A stretch of 64,000 nt of DNA. Source: CAZMZW01 sp964571135 (GTDB lineage Bacteria; Chloroflexota; Anaerolineae; Anaerolineales; Anaerolineaceae). The DNA lies in contig CAZMZW010000006.1 of NCBI GenBank assembly GCA_964571135.1, forward strand, positions 96,013-160,012. Reading direction: 5' to 3'. Position 1 is the stretch's first letter, and every line of letters starts with the position of its first letter. The notes under the pieces were generated by a model. The model made no database searches, was not told the DNA's origin, and worked only from the letters and a program-made list of their open reading frames with translations. Both the position numbers and the translations under genes were made by a program. This document shows, in pieces, positions 9,125 to 18,156 of this stretch.

Positions 9125-9901
9125 TCATCGTCTTTTCAATATAAATAATCCATATCCAATAAAACTACGAAAATCAAGAAACGCCTGTAAAATCTTCCGA
9201 TTGATAAAAGAACGCCAGAGAGTTTTATCAGACAAACCAACCACCACGGCTTTTATATAGTTGGATATACCATCCACCTGTAAATGGCTGGATAATTGGT
9301 CACGAAGTTTTATATGGTTAATGGATGAATGGATAACATCAAATCCAGCTTGCTCGTAATTATTTTTCCACCCCTCCAGGGGGAAGGTTTGAATACCCAT
9401 TAAATTTTTCAGCAAATCTTCCAATTGGGACGTGGGAGTTTTCAGAAGAATCATTTCATTATCAGCCAGGATACCTTCACTTTTTAGGACTCTGCGTATT
9501 TCTGCAAGAACAAGATTTATTTGGGAGAAAACTAGCACTGATTCAGCAATAACCACATCTGCCTGATGGTTTTGAATGGGAATCTTATGAATATCCGCCT
9601 GGATCAATTCGATTGAATCCGAATATCCCATTTTTTGAATTCTTTTCTGAGCGGAATTAATACTGGAGGAATTTAAATCCAGTGCCAATATTCGCTGCGG
9701 ATATCTTTGTGCCAGCAGACATGCCGTGAATCCCGTTCCGCAACCAAGGTCAATCACCGTGGATTTGGGAGAGATTGGTAGGTAATTCAACAGTTGTTGT
9801 GTGGCACGAGCTCCTCCCAAGTGCTCGGTTATCCCGCTGACCGACCAGATTTTATTGGGTATGGAGGGCTTTGCTTTTTCTAAATTTCCATTTTTCATCA
9901 T
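9125..9901 (-). CDS. Class I SAM-dependent methyltransferase
   Basis: A 258-residue Rossmann-fold methyltransferase. Motif I DLGCGTG is at residues 51-57, the acidic end of strand 2 is ALDLN near 74, and the D-containing motif II/III QADIH is near 105. A C-terminal helical region contains a hydrophobic tail. The substrate is unknown. It resembles UbiE/Methyltransf_11-type enzymes, but with no quinone genes nearby I do not assign one. GAGG lies 7 nt before the first of two consecutive ATG codons. Confidence 0.75.
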   Translation of the reverse strand: MMKNGNLEKAKPSIPNKIWSVSGITEHLGGARATQQLLNYLPISPKSTVIDLGCGTGFTACLLAQRYPQRILALDLNSSSINSAQKRIQKMGYSDSIELIQADIHKIPIQNHQADVVIAESVLVFSQINLVLAEIRRVLKSEGILADNEMILLKTPTSQLEDLLKNLMGIQTFPLEGWKNNYEQAGFDVIHSSINHIKLRDQLSSHLQVDGISNYIKAVVVGLSDKTLWRSFINRKILQAFLDFRSFIGYGLFILKRR

Positions 9902-10123
9902 TTCTTTTCCTCAATTGATCTTATCTTAAAATAAGTCTAATTTTATCTTTGCTTTTTTTTATTGAACACATAACGATGTAATCGTTTTTAATTTTCAACT
10001 TGAGAACACTCACTCTAACAAAAGGAATCTACATGAAAGAGAATGTGCCGAATTAGCATATAATTGGTGTATTGATTATTTTGAATAAATTCGTTATTAA
10101 TTTAGCCATTTTTGGAGGTTAAC

Positions 10124-10564
10124 ATGATCACAGTAAAAGATATCATTAAAAATAAGGGCAGCGAAGTATATTCAATTTCACCGGATGCCACTGTGGAACA
10201 AGCATTACGCTTGATGGCTGAAAAGGAAGTTGGCGCCTTGATGGTGATGGATGGTGAAAAAATGAAGGGTATTTTTTCAGAACGGGATTATGCCCGGCGT
10301 GGTTTCCTGATCGGCTGCTCAGAGCTTGGAAAAATCAGTCAACTGATGACCAAAACCCTTATATTTATCGGATTAGATGATACTGTGGAAGAATGCATGA
10401 ATAAAATGACCGACAAGCACATCCGGCATTTACCGGTTGTGAAGGATGGCAAATTAGCGGGAATGATTTCCATTGGGGATATTGTCAAGGCAATCATCAC
10501 GGACCAGAAAAATATGATCCAGAACCTGGAAGATTACATGCAGGGAAGCGGGTACGCCCGTTGA
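10124..10564 (+). CDS. CBS-domain pair protein
   Basis: A 146-residue protein made of two tandem CBS domains (about residues 7-60 and 72-128), a stand-alone Bateman module. Such modules bind adenine nucleotides or similar ligands; the partner is unknown. The start is placed at ATG 10124, five bases after GGAGG. A TTG further upstream lies inside that ribosome-binding site and is rejected. Confidence 0.85.
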   Translation: MITVKDIIKNKGSEVYSISPDATVEQALRLMAEKEVGALMVMDGEKMKGIFSERDYARRGFLIGCSELGKISQLMTKTLIFIGLDDTVEECMNKMTDKHIRHLPVVKDGKLAGMISIGDIVKAIITDQKNMIQNLEDYMQGSGYAR

Positions 10565-10657
10565 TGAGGTTTTTAAAAGAAACGAAAAAGTGCATAATTT
10601 TTCATAATCTGGATTAAATAATTGCAGTATTTCTACTCTGTTGCTTAACCCTAACCC

Positions 10658-10686
10658 TTGCGGGCTGACCTCAAATATGCTAGAAT
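10658..10686 (+). promoter_or_regulatory. Candidate extended -10 promoter of the nusA operon
   Basis: TTGCGG (10658-10663) and TAGAAT (10681-10686) are separated by 17 nt, and the -10 is preceded by TGC, giving an extended -10 element. Transcription would start near 10693, leaving a leader of about 95 nt before nusA. Confidence 0.55.
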
Positions 10687-10720
10687 AAAAGTTGTAAGTA
10701 CCAACTTCGCTGACGATACC

Positions 10721-10745
10721 GAAAAGTGGGCGTCCCCCACTTTTC
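10721..10745 (+). promoter_or_regulatory. Strong leader hairpin 41 nt before nusA
   Basis: A perfect 10-bp stem (10721-10730 with 10736-10745) with a 5-nt loop lies between the candidate promoter and nusA. No T-run follows, so it is not a simple terminator. It may be a binding site for autoregulation or protect the mRNA 5' end (inference). Confidence 0.5.
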
Positions 10746-10786
10746 TGCATAATAGGCATAAAGAATAAAATTGGAGAAAAGCCGAA

Positions 10787-12667
10787 ATGAAGCAAGAATT
10801 AGTGCTCGCCTTCAACGAACTACTGGAAGATAAGCAGTTGCCAAAAGATATCATTCTGCAAGCCCTGCAGGAAGCCATGGTGCACGCCTATAAAAAATCC
10901 ATCGGTAATGCCACACAGGGACAGGAAGTGACTGCTGAGATCAACCTTGAAAAGGGTGAAATGCACATCTTAGTCGAGAAAGAAATCACCGAAGATGTTC
11001 AAAATGACAGTACTGAAGTCCTTTTAGAGGATGCTCAAAAAATCAAACCGGAAGCCATTCTGGGTGAAACCATCATGGTGGAAATCACCTCCACTCCTAA
11101 AGATTTTGGGCGGGTGGCGGCTCAAACAGCCCGCCAGCGCATGGCAGAAAAAATCCGCGAAGCGGAGCACAAAGCTCAAATCGACTATTACAAGAAACAA
11201 CTTGGTGAGATCATCAGTGGAGTGGTTCAAGCGATCTCCCCGATTGGCCTCACCATTGGATTGGAACTCAAAGCAGAAGGCACCATGCAGCGCAAAGATG
11301 TCATCCCGCGAGAGCGTGTGAAAATCCATGACCGCGTACGTGCCCTGGTGATCGAAGTGAACGAATCTCCCAAAGGACCCCAGATCCTGCTATCCCGCAC
11401 ACATAAAGATTTTTTACGGCGCCTATTGGAAAATGAGGTACCGGAGATCTTCCATGGTGTGGTTGAAATCCGCGCCATTGCCCGTGAACCTGGCCAACGA
11501 GCAAAAGTGGCTGTCTCAGCCTCACAACAGGGCATCGATCCGGTGGGAGCCTGCGTAGGCCAACGCGGGGTTCGGATTCAAAACATTGTAAGCGAATTAC
11601 ACAATGAGAAAATTGATGTTGTGGAATATGACCCGGATCCAACCGGTTTTATTGCCAAAGCCATCCGCCCAGCACGGGTGAGCGGCGTATATCTCGGTGA
11701 GACCCCGCAAGGCGGTAAGGCGGCCTTGGTGGTTGTCCCGGAGGATCAACTTTCTCTGGCCATCGGACGGGATGGACAAAATGCGCGATTAGCAGCCAAA
11801 TTAACCAATTGGCGCATTGATATTAAAAGTCTCAGTGAAGCAGTCAGCGATTGGTTGAATACCATAAGCAAGGATAAAGTCCTTAGAGAAAAAATGCAGA
11901 TTGAGCCGGAATTTATCGCTCAAGTGGAAGAAATAACCGCCCGTAAAGCGGAAGGCCGTGCAATTACCGCAGAAGAATATGCGATATTGGCCCAATTTGT
12001 CGACCGCCTGGAACGCAAGATCATTTCCCAGAATCAAGTTGTAAAAATTGCCAAGCAAAAGAAGCAGGAAGAAATCCTGTTATCCATTCCCTCTGCAGCT
12101 TACAAAATAGCCCTTGCTGATTGCGATTTGCCCGCGAAGATATTGGCATCCCTGTCAGATGCCGGATATACCAATGCGGGCGATTTGGCGATCGATATAA
12201 AGAATGGCAGCGAAAAAATTACAGGCTTGCCGGGTATCGGTCCAAAGACCATGGAGAAACTACAGGCATTCGTCGAAAAATTACCCGAGCTGGTTGCAAA
12301 AATTACTCCTGAACCGGAAGTTAAAGCTGCTATTCCGGAATCTTCCATTGAACCTAAAACAGATGAAGCAGGGGTTGAACCTGCTGCTGAATCCATCGTA
12401 GACGATATTCAGACAACAAAAACTGAAACCGAAGTACCTTCAGTTGAACCTGCCACAGAGCCTAGTTTTGATGATCTGTTTAAAGCCGCAGCGCTTAAGG
12501 TAGTTCAAACTTCTGAGGATGAGGAAGAAGAAGGCGAAGCAGAAGATAAGGATAAGAAAAAGAAGAAAAAGAAAAGCAAATCGCGCATCATTACCTATGA
12601 TCCCGATTTGGATATGACCATCGTGCAAAAGAAACATAAAACTGGCGATGAAGAATGGGAAGCATAA
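10787..12667 (+). CDS. nusA: Transcription termination/antitermination factor NusA, long form
   Basis: Binds RNA polymerase and nascent RNA in pausing, termination and antitermination. The order is N-terminal RNAP-binding domain (1-125), S1 (about 133-200), KH1/KH2 (about 230-345; VGACVGQRG and SLAIGRDGQNARLA), then extra sequence. A helix-hairpin-helix motif (LPGIGPKTMEKL) is at about 481-492. Then comes a Pro/Glu/Thr-rich linker, an acidic run, a poly-Lys run near 590, and a conserved-looking end. At 626 residues it is much longer than the usual 350-500. It heads the nusA-ylxR-infB-rbfA-nrnA-truB-ribF run. rimP, which often precedes nusA, is absent. Confidence 0.95.
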   Translation: MKQELVLAFNELLEDKQLPKDIILQALQEAMVHAYKKSIGNATQGQEVTAEINLEKGEMHILVEKEITEDVQNDSTEVLLEDAQKIKPEAILGETIMVEITSTPKDFGRVAAQTARQRMAEKIREAEHKAQIDYYKKQLGEIISGVVQAISPIGLTIGLELKAEGTMQRKDVIPRERVKIHDRVRALVIEVNESPKGPQILLSRTHKDFLRRLLENEVPEIFHGVVEIRAIAREPGQRAKVAVSASQQGIDPVGACVGQRGVRIQNIVSELHNEKIDVVEYDPDPTGFIAKAIRPARVSGVYLGETPQGGKAALVVVPEDQLSLAIGRDGQNARLAAKLTNWRIDIKSLSEAVSDWLNTISKDKVLREKMQIEPEFIAQVEEITARKAEGRAITAEEYAILAQFVDRLERKIISQNQVVKIAKQKKQEEILLSIPSAAYKIALADCDLPAKILASLSDAGYTNAGDLAIDIKNGSEKITGLPGIGPKTMEKLQAFVEKLPELVAKITPEPEVKAAIPESSIEPKTDEAGVEPAAESIVDDIQTTKTETEVPSVEPATEPSFDDLFKAAALKVVQTSEDEEEEGEAEDKDKKKKKKKSKSRIITYDPDLDMTIVQKKHKTGDEEWEA

Positions 12668-12685
12668 TCTTAATTAAGAGATAAG

Positions 12686-12991
12686 GTGAGCAAAGCAATC
12701 AAAAGACCTTTAAAACATATTCCGCAGCGAACCTGTGTCGGCTGCCGTGAGGTTTTGGCCAAAAGATCGCTCATTCGGATCGTGCGCACCTCCCAGGGTG
12801 TCAAAGTCGACCCTAGCGGTAAAATCGACGGGCGGGGAGCTTATGTACATAATAAACGATCCTGCTGGGAGCGGGCAATGAAAGGTTCACTGGCACACGC
12901 TCTTAAAACCGAATTCAGTGAACAAGATCACACGGTGCTGCGAGAATTTTTGAACAACATTCCCTCTGAAGAACAATCCGCAGTAGAATGA
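12686..12991 (+). CDS. ylxR: YlxR/RnpM family RNA-binding protein
   Basis: A 101-residue basic protein with the family motifs RTCVGCRE near residue 13 and DGRGAYVHNKRSCWERA near 48-63. It starts with GTG, 18 nt after nusA. YlxR is nearly always between nusA and infB, as here; in Firmicutes it has been reported to bind RNase P RNA. The first Cys pair of the motif is present. Confidence 0.9.
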   Translation: MSKAIKRPLKHIPQRTCVGCREVLAKRSLIRIVRTSQGVKVDPSGKIDGRGAYVHNKRSCWERAMKGSLAHALKTEFSEQDHTVLREFLNNIPSEEQSAVE

Positions 12992-13141
12992 ATTCAGAGG
13001 AAGCTTTAATGCTGAAAACAAAAGTGATGATGAAACACCAGTAGACTGATCCACTCGCTCAATAGCTTGCTGCGCTTCGACGAGAAAGAAAGGTCTGTTG
13101 GTTGTGAGTGCAGGGGAAAAGAATTTTTTTGGAGGTAGGAT

Positions 13142-14926
13142 ATGAGCGAGAACATCAATAAAAAAATTGAGCTGCCAGGAAGTTTGACCGTCCGCGACCT
13201 GGCTACTAGAGCAGAATCCAGCCCCATTCAAGTGATAAAAATATTAATGAACAACGGGGTAATGGCCAATATTAATCAGCTTATTGATTTTGACACTGCT
13301 GCAGTGGTTCTGGCAGAAATGGGATTTGATGCCAGCCTGGAAGTGCATGAAGAAGTAAAAGAAGAAGTGGGGGAAGTGCCATTATGGCGCCGTACCATTG
13401 AAAAAGAAGATCCAAAAAACCTGGCCAGCCGACCTCCAGTTGTTACCATTCTCGGACATGTAGATCATGGCAAAACCACTTTGCTGGATGCCATCCGTAA
13501 TACCCAGGTGGCAGCCGGCGAAGCAGGCGGGATCACCCAGCACATTGGTGCATACCAGATCGAACACAAAAAACGCAAGATCACTTTCCTTGATACTCCT
13601 GGTCACGCCGCTTTTACCGCCATGCGTGCTCGTGGAGCCCAGGGAGCGGATATTGTAATTCTGGTTGTGGCGGCCAATGACGGAGTTATGCCGCAAACCA
13701 AGGAAGCCATTGCTCACGCAAAAGCTGCCCGGGTTCCCATCATTGTCGCATTGAATAAGATTGACCTTCCGGATGCCAACCCGGATAAAGTGAAACAACA
13801 GTTGAATGACCAGGGTCTTGTTTCAGATGAATGGGATGGGGATACCATTATTGTGCCCGTTTCAGCCAAGAAAAAGACCGGCCTCGACGATCTAATGGAA
13901 GCCATCCTGATGGTAGCCGACCAAAACAAAATATTAGCGAATCCTGACGGGGATGTTATTGGAACCGTCATTGAAGCCCAGGTGGATCACACCAAGGGGG
14001 TAGTAGCGACATTGCTTGTTCAAAATGGAACTCTTAAGAATGGGGATGCCATTGTGGTTGGAAATGCTAGTGGAAAAATCAGGGCCATGTTCGACTTCCT
14101 TGGCTCCCCTATTGAAACCGCCAGCCCTGCCACACCAGTACAGGTGATGGGTCTGAATGAAGTACCCGGGGCAGGTGAATTATTCAAGGTAGTTGAATCA
14201 GAACGCGCGGCTCGTGCGGTTGTCGCTGAACACAAATTGCAGGAACAAGAAAAAAATAAAACAACCCAGGCTGTTTCCCTCGAAGACCTTTTTAGCCGTT
14301 TTCAGGCTGGCGAAGTGCGTGAACTTGGTTTGGTGATCAAGGCCGACGTGCAGGGTTCTCTGGAACCGATCATCAATTCACTAAACAATATTGATCAAGA
14401 CCAGATCAAAGTGAAAGTGCTGCACCAGGAAGCCGGGAATATCAATGAAAACGATGTGATGCTGGCAGCTGCCTCAAAGGGTATCGTGATCGGATTTAAT
14501 GTGGCAGCAGATTCCAAAGCCATGCGCCTGGCGGAAACCGAAGGCGTCTCAGTACGTTTGTATGAGATCATTTACCGTTTGGTTGAAGATATCGAGAAAG
14601 CCCTCAAAGGTATGCTCACACCTGAAAAAAAGGAGAAAATGATCGGCCGCGCAGAAGTATTGGCCATTTTTCATTTCTCAAAACTTGGTACAATTGCCGG
14701 CTGTAAAGTTACTGAAGGTGAACTACGCCGAAACGGACATATGCGTGTTTTCCGGGCTGGCACCATGATGCATGAAGGTGACTTGGCTTCACTTAAAAGA
14801 GAACAGGCAAATGTTCGTGAAGTGCGCATGGGATTTGAATGCGGTTTGAGAATTAAAAATTTCAATGATTTTCAGGTTGGAGACCAATTGGAATGTACTA
14901 TACTGGAAGAAGTGGAACAAGAATAA
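13142..14926 (+). CDS. infB: Translation initiation factor IF-2, short form
   Basis: GTPase that positions initiator tRNA on the ribosome. A short N-terminal IF2_N-like helix bundle (about 10-70) is followed by the G domain with G1 GHVDHGKT (105-112), G3 DTPGHAAF and G4 NKID. Beta-barrel domains II and III and the C-terminal tRNA-binding domain follow. At 594 residues it lacks the long variable N-terminal extension of many bacteria. GGAGG precedes the ATG. A 150-nt gap separates it from ylxR. Confidence 0.97.
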   Translation: MSENINKKIELPGSLTVRDLATRAESSPIQVIKILMNNGVMANINQLIDFDTAAVVLAEMGFDASLEVHEEVKEEVGEVPLWRRTIEKEDPKNLASRPPVVTILGHVDHGKTTLLDAIRNTQVAAGEAGGITQHIGAYQIEHKKRKITFLDTPGHAAFTAMRARGAQGADIVILVVAANDGVMPQTKEAIAHAKAARVPIIVALNKIDLPDANPDKVKQQLNDQGLVSDEWDGDTIIVPVSAKKKTGLDDLMEAILMVADQNKILANPDGDVIGTVIEAQVDHTKGVVATLLVQNGTLKNGDAIVVGNASGKIRAMFDFLGSPIETASPATPVQVMGLNEVPGAGELFKVVESERAARAVVAEHKLQEQEKNKTTQAVSLEDLFSRFQAGEVRELGLVIKADVQGSLEPIINSLNNIDQDQIKVKVLHQEAGNINENDVMLAAASKGIVIGFNVAADSKAMRLAETEGVSVRLYEIIYRLVEDIEKALKGMLTPEKKEKMIGRAEVLAIFHFSKLGTIAGCKVTEGELRRNGHMRVFRAGTMMHEGDLASLKREQANVREVRMGFECGLRIKNFNDFQVGDQLECTILEEVEQE

Positions 14927-14945
14927 TTCAAAGCGTGTGTGAATA

Positions 14946-15317
14946 ATGCCATCTCCGACACGATTAAAACGAATTGCTGACCGCGTTCAGCAGGAAATAT
15001 CCGAAATGCTGGTAATGGGTGAGATCAACGATCCGCGCCTGACAGGAATTTCAATCACGGATGTGAATGTAGACCGCGAATTAACCTATGCGGATGTGTT
15101 CGTTTCAGCTGTCGAAGGCCATGAGCGCGCCGTCGAGGTTTTACAGGGTTTGGAAAGTGCCAGTGGATTTTTACGGCGCCAGCTTTCAGACCGGATCGAA
15201 CTACGCTCATTCCCGCGTCTGCGCTTCCATTGGGATCCGACTCCAGAACGCGCTGATCGCATAGAACAACTTTTAGATAAAATTCGCACCAATGAGGTTA
15301 AAGGGAAACACAAATGA
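14946..15317 (+). CDS. rbfA: 30S ribosome-binding factor RbfA
   Basis: A 123-residue KH-like protein for 16S rRNA 5'-end maturation. The start pattern TRLKRIADRVQQEISEML and the segment ITDVNVDRELTYADVFVS are typical. Its stop overlaps the start of the DHH gene (ATGA), so the two are translationally coupled. Confidence 0.95.
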   Translation: MPSPTRLKRIADRVQQEISEMLVMGEINDPRLTGISITDVNVDRELTYADVFVSAVEGHERAVEVLQGLESASGFLRRQLSDRIELRSFPRLRFHWDPTPERADRIEQLLDKIRTNEVKGKHK

Positions 15318-16300
15318 ATTCGCCGACTCAGGCAGATGCTGTAAACAGCATTGGTATGTTATTAAAAGAAGCATCCAGCATAATGATCGTGGCGCACATC
15401 CGACCGGATGGAGACGCCATCGGTTCTGTGGTTGGATTAGGTCTGGCTCTTCAAGCTGGCGGAAAGAAGATCCAAATGGTACTCAAAGATCCCATTCCAG
15501 CCCGCTACCATTTCCTCAAAGGGGTCGAGTCTATCCAGCATGCACCCAAGGAAGCATATGACCTATCCATTGCTCTCGATTGTGGTGATTTGCCGCGCCT
15601 GGGTGATTTTTTCGATGAAAAGCAACCGGATATTAGTATCGACCATCACATCACCAATGACAACTTTGCCAGAGTGAACCTGGTTTTTCCACAGGAAGTA
15701 GCCACATCTGCCATTTTGGCAGAATATCTACCTCAATGGGGTTTTCCGCTGAATGTTGATTCTGCCAGTGCGCTGTGCATGGGGCTGCTTACGGATACCA
15801 ACGGTTTTCGAATTCCCTCAATCACCCCTGCTACCATGGAATTAGCAGCCCAACTCATGCGCCAGGGCGCACCTTTACCCGAAATTTATCAAAAGTCTCT
15901 CGTCAGCCAAAGCCTTCAGACTAGTAAACTATGGGGACTTGCATTGACAAAATTGCAGATGGAAAAAGGTTTATTGTGGACCAGCATCACCAATGAAGAT
16001 CGAAAAACAGCCGGATACAGAGGACATGATGATGCGGAAATCACTAATTTCCTCACCAGCGTTGAAGGCTGCAAGGTAGCTCTATTTTTTAATGAACAGA
16101 GCACAGAAAAAGTAAAGGTAAGCTGGCGTTCCAGAAATCATATTGACGTTGCGAAATTAGCACAACATTATAACGGCGGGGGACATCCCAATGCAGCGGG
16201 TGCAGAAGTTGCACAGAACCTTGGAGAGGCCGAAGAGGAAGTCTTACGGACCACTCAGAAATTTATCTCAGGGGAAATAATTTTTAGAGAACGGGAGTAG
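15314..16300 (+). CDS. nrnA: DHH/DHHA1 phosphoesterase, NrnA-like oligoribonuclease / pAp phosphatase
   Basis: A 328-residue DHH-family phosphoesterase. Metal-binding motifs are AHIRPDGDAIGS (near residue 32), ALDCGD and DHH in SIDHHITND. The DHHA1 domain ends in GGGHPNAAGA. Family members degrade nano-RNA and dephosphorylate pAp. The position between rbfA and truB is the conserved one. Confidence 0.92.
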   Translation: MNSPTQADAVNSIGMLLKEASSIMIVAHIRPDGDAIGSVVGLGLALQAGGKKIQMVLKDPIPARYHFLKGVESIQHAPKEAYDLSIALDCGDLPRLGDFFDEKQPDISIDHHITNDNFARVNLVFPQEVATSAILAEYLPQWGFPLNVDSASALCMGLLTDTNGFRIPSITPATMELAAQLMRQGAPLPEIYQKSLVSQSLQTSKLWGLALTKLQMEKGLLWTSITNEDRKTAGYRGHDDAEITNFLTSVEGCKVALFFNEQSTEKVKVSWRSRNHIDVAKLAQHYNGGGHPNAAGAEVAQNLGEAEEEVLRTTQKFISGEIIFRERE

Positions 16301-16303
16301 AAA

Positions 16304-17212
16304 ATGTACAATAACAGTTCCAAACCTAATGATACGATGTCTGGTGTACTGGTGGTGGATAAGCCAGTGGGTATGACTTCGCATGAAGTTGTTCAAATCA
16401 TCCGCCGCGGCACCAACATCCGCCGTGCCGGCCATACCGGTACGCTTGACCCGCGCGCCTCTGGTGTGCTGGTCATCTTGATCGGACCAGCTGTACGCCT
16501 GAGTGAATATGTGTCCGCATCTGATAAACGTTATCAGGCAGTTATCCGCCTGGGTGCCAATACCGACACTTACGACAGCGATGGGAAGGTAACAAGCACA
16601 AACCCGATCGAGGTTACTGAAGAACAGTTTGAAACCGAATTGAAAAAATTCATTGGCGAAATCACCCAAACCCCTCCGCCTTATTCAGCGATTAAAATGC
16701 AGGGTCGCCCGGCTTATGAAATGGCGCGTGAAGGCGAGGAAGTGGAAATGCAGCCTCGCATCATCAACGTATACAGCCTGGATGTTCTTGAATGGGCACC
16801 TCCTGAAGTTACAGTGGATGTACACTGCTCCTCGGGTACTTATGTTCGCTCATTAGCTTTTGAACTTGGTGAAAAACTGGGCTGCGGTGCCATGCTTACC
16901 GGATTAAGGCGCACCAAGAGCGGGCGCTTTACCTTGAAGGATGCTGTTCCATTACGCAAACTGATCGAATCCTTCGACAACAACTCCTGGTACAAATTCG
17001 TTATTCCCGCGGCTGAAGCCCTGGCAGAATGGACTGCCCTTTCATTGAACAATGAACAGGTGGAAGCCATCCGCCACGGACACCGAATTCCGGGTGAAGG
17101 CAAAGCGGGTGAAATGGTCCGCGGTATTACCGAACAAGGTGAGCTGGTAGCCCTTTTGGAATTTGATGAAGCCACCAAGGAATTTCAACCTCGTAAAGTC
17201 TTTTTCGCCTGA
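16304..17212 (+). CDS. truB: tRNA pseudouridine-55 synthase TruB
   Basis: Makes pseudouridine 55 in the T-loop of tRNAs. The catalytic motif GTLDPRASGVLVI with its Asp is near residue 46. The KMQGRPAYEMAREG and SSGTYVRSLA elements follow, and a PUA-like C-terminal region ends the protein. 302 residues is a normal length. GGGAG precedes the ATG. The stop overlaps the ribF start (TGATG). Confidence 0.96.
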   Translation: MYNNSSKPNDTMSGVLVVDKPVGMTSHEVVQIIRRGTNIRRAGHTGTLDPRASGVLVILIGPAVRLSEYVSASDKRYQAVIRLGANTDTYDSDGKVTSTNPIEVTEEQFETELKKFIGEITQTPPPYSAIKMQGRPAYEMAREGEEVEMQPRIINVYSLDVLEWAPPEVTVDVHCSSGTYVRSLAFELGEKLGCGAMLTGLRRTKSGRFTLKDAVPLRKLIESFDNNSWYKFVIPAAEALAEWTALSLNNEQVEAIRHGHRIPGEGKAGEMVRGITEQGELVALLEFDEATKEFQPRKVFFA

Positions 17213-18156
17213 TGTCTGAAAAAGCATCTGATCTTCCTGCTAAAACAACCTGGGTCACCATTGGCACCTTTGATGGTGTCCATCTAGGCCACCAGGCGAT
17301 CATCAACAGCCTGGTTCGCGGAGCCCACACTCAGAACAAATTAGCAGTAGTGGCCACTTTTTTTCCGCATCCTGCTGAAATATTACGCGGAATCGATGGA
17401 CCCTATTATCTCAACACCCTCCAGGAGCGAGAGAGTCTGGTCAAAAAACTGGGAGCGGATGAGATCATTACCCTGCACTTTAATGCCGAATTTGCCAAAA
17501 AAACCGCCCGCGCCTTCATTAAAGATCTGTATGCGCAGACACCCTTTTCCGTTATCCTGGTCGGGTATGATTTCCACTTTGGAGCCAAACGAGAAGGAGA
17601 TATTTCCATTTTGCGCGATCTGGGAAAGGAATTTGGTTTTGAAGTTCGCACAATTTCACCCAAAATGATAAATGACCAGGTAATTTCCTCAAGTGTCATC
17701 CGCCAACTGATCCTCAAACATGAGGTCCGCCAAGCCGCACAATTGCTTGGGCGTTGGTATTCGGTCAGTGGCGAAGTGGTTCACGGCGATGGACGCGGAA
17801 AACACATCGGCGTGCCCACCGCAAATGTGGCCATCTGGCCCAGACGGCTGATGCCGGCAAGCGGAGTATACGCTGCCCGGGTAGAAGTGGATGGCCGATC
17901 ACTACCGGCAGTATTAAATATTGGCAACCGCCCGACATTTTATTTTCCCCCGGCTGAACAAACCGTGGAAGTGCACATGCTTGATTTTCATGAGGATATT
18001 TACGGAAAAACGATTAAAGTAAATTTTATAGATTTTCTCCGCTTGGAAAAACGTTTTAACTCAGCCGAGGAATTAATGGTACAGATCCGAAAAGACATTC
18101 GATCCGCCCGTGAGGTGCTTGTCCATGCCCCCCAAACGCCAGATTTACCTGCTTGA
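17212..18156 (+). CDS. ribF: Bifunctional riboflavin kinase / FAD synthetase
   Basis: Makes FMN and FAD. The N-terminal nucleotidyltransferase domain carries GTFDGVHLGH (near residue 18). The C-terminal riboflavin kinase domain has the G-x-P-T-A-N motif (GVPTANV) and the conserved NIGNRPTF element. Length 314 is typical. The end overlaps the next gene by about 30 nt. Confidence 0.96.
   Translation: MSEKASDLPAKTTWVTIGTFDGVHLGHQAIINSLVRGAHTQNKLAVVATFFPHPAEILRGIDGPYYLNTLQERESLVKKLGADEIITLHFNAEFAKKTARAFIKDLYAQTPFSVILVGYDFHFGAKREGDISILRDLGKEFGFEVRTISPKMINDQVISSSVIRQLILKHEVRQAAQLLGRWYSVSGEVVHGDGRGKHIGVPTANVAIWPRRLMPASGVYAARVEVDGRSLPAVLNIGNRPTFYFPPAEQTVEVHMLDFHEDIYGKTIKVNFIDFLRLEKRFNSAEELMVQIRKDIRSAREVLVHAPQTPDLPA

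Noticed and set aside
10689..10707. Second hairpin in the nusA leader
   Set aside because: The 6-bp stem spans the predicted transcription start, so it would not be fully present in the RNA.
12992..13141. A possible small L7Ae-like gene between ylxR and infB, as in some bacteria
   Set aside because: The 150-nt gap is too short and contains no frame with that family's motifs.
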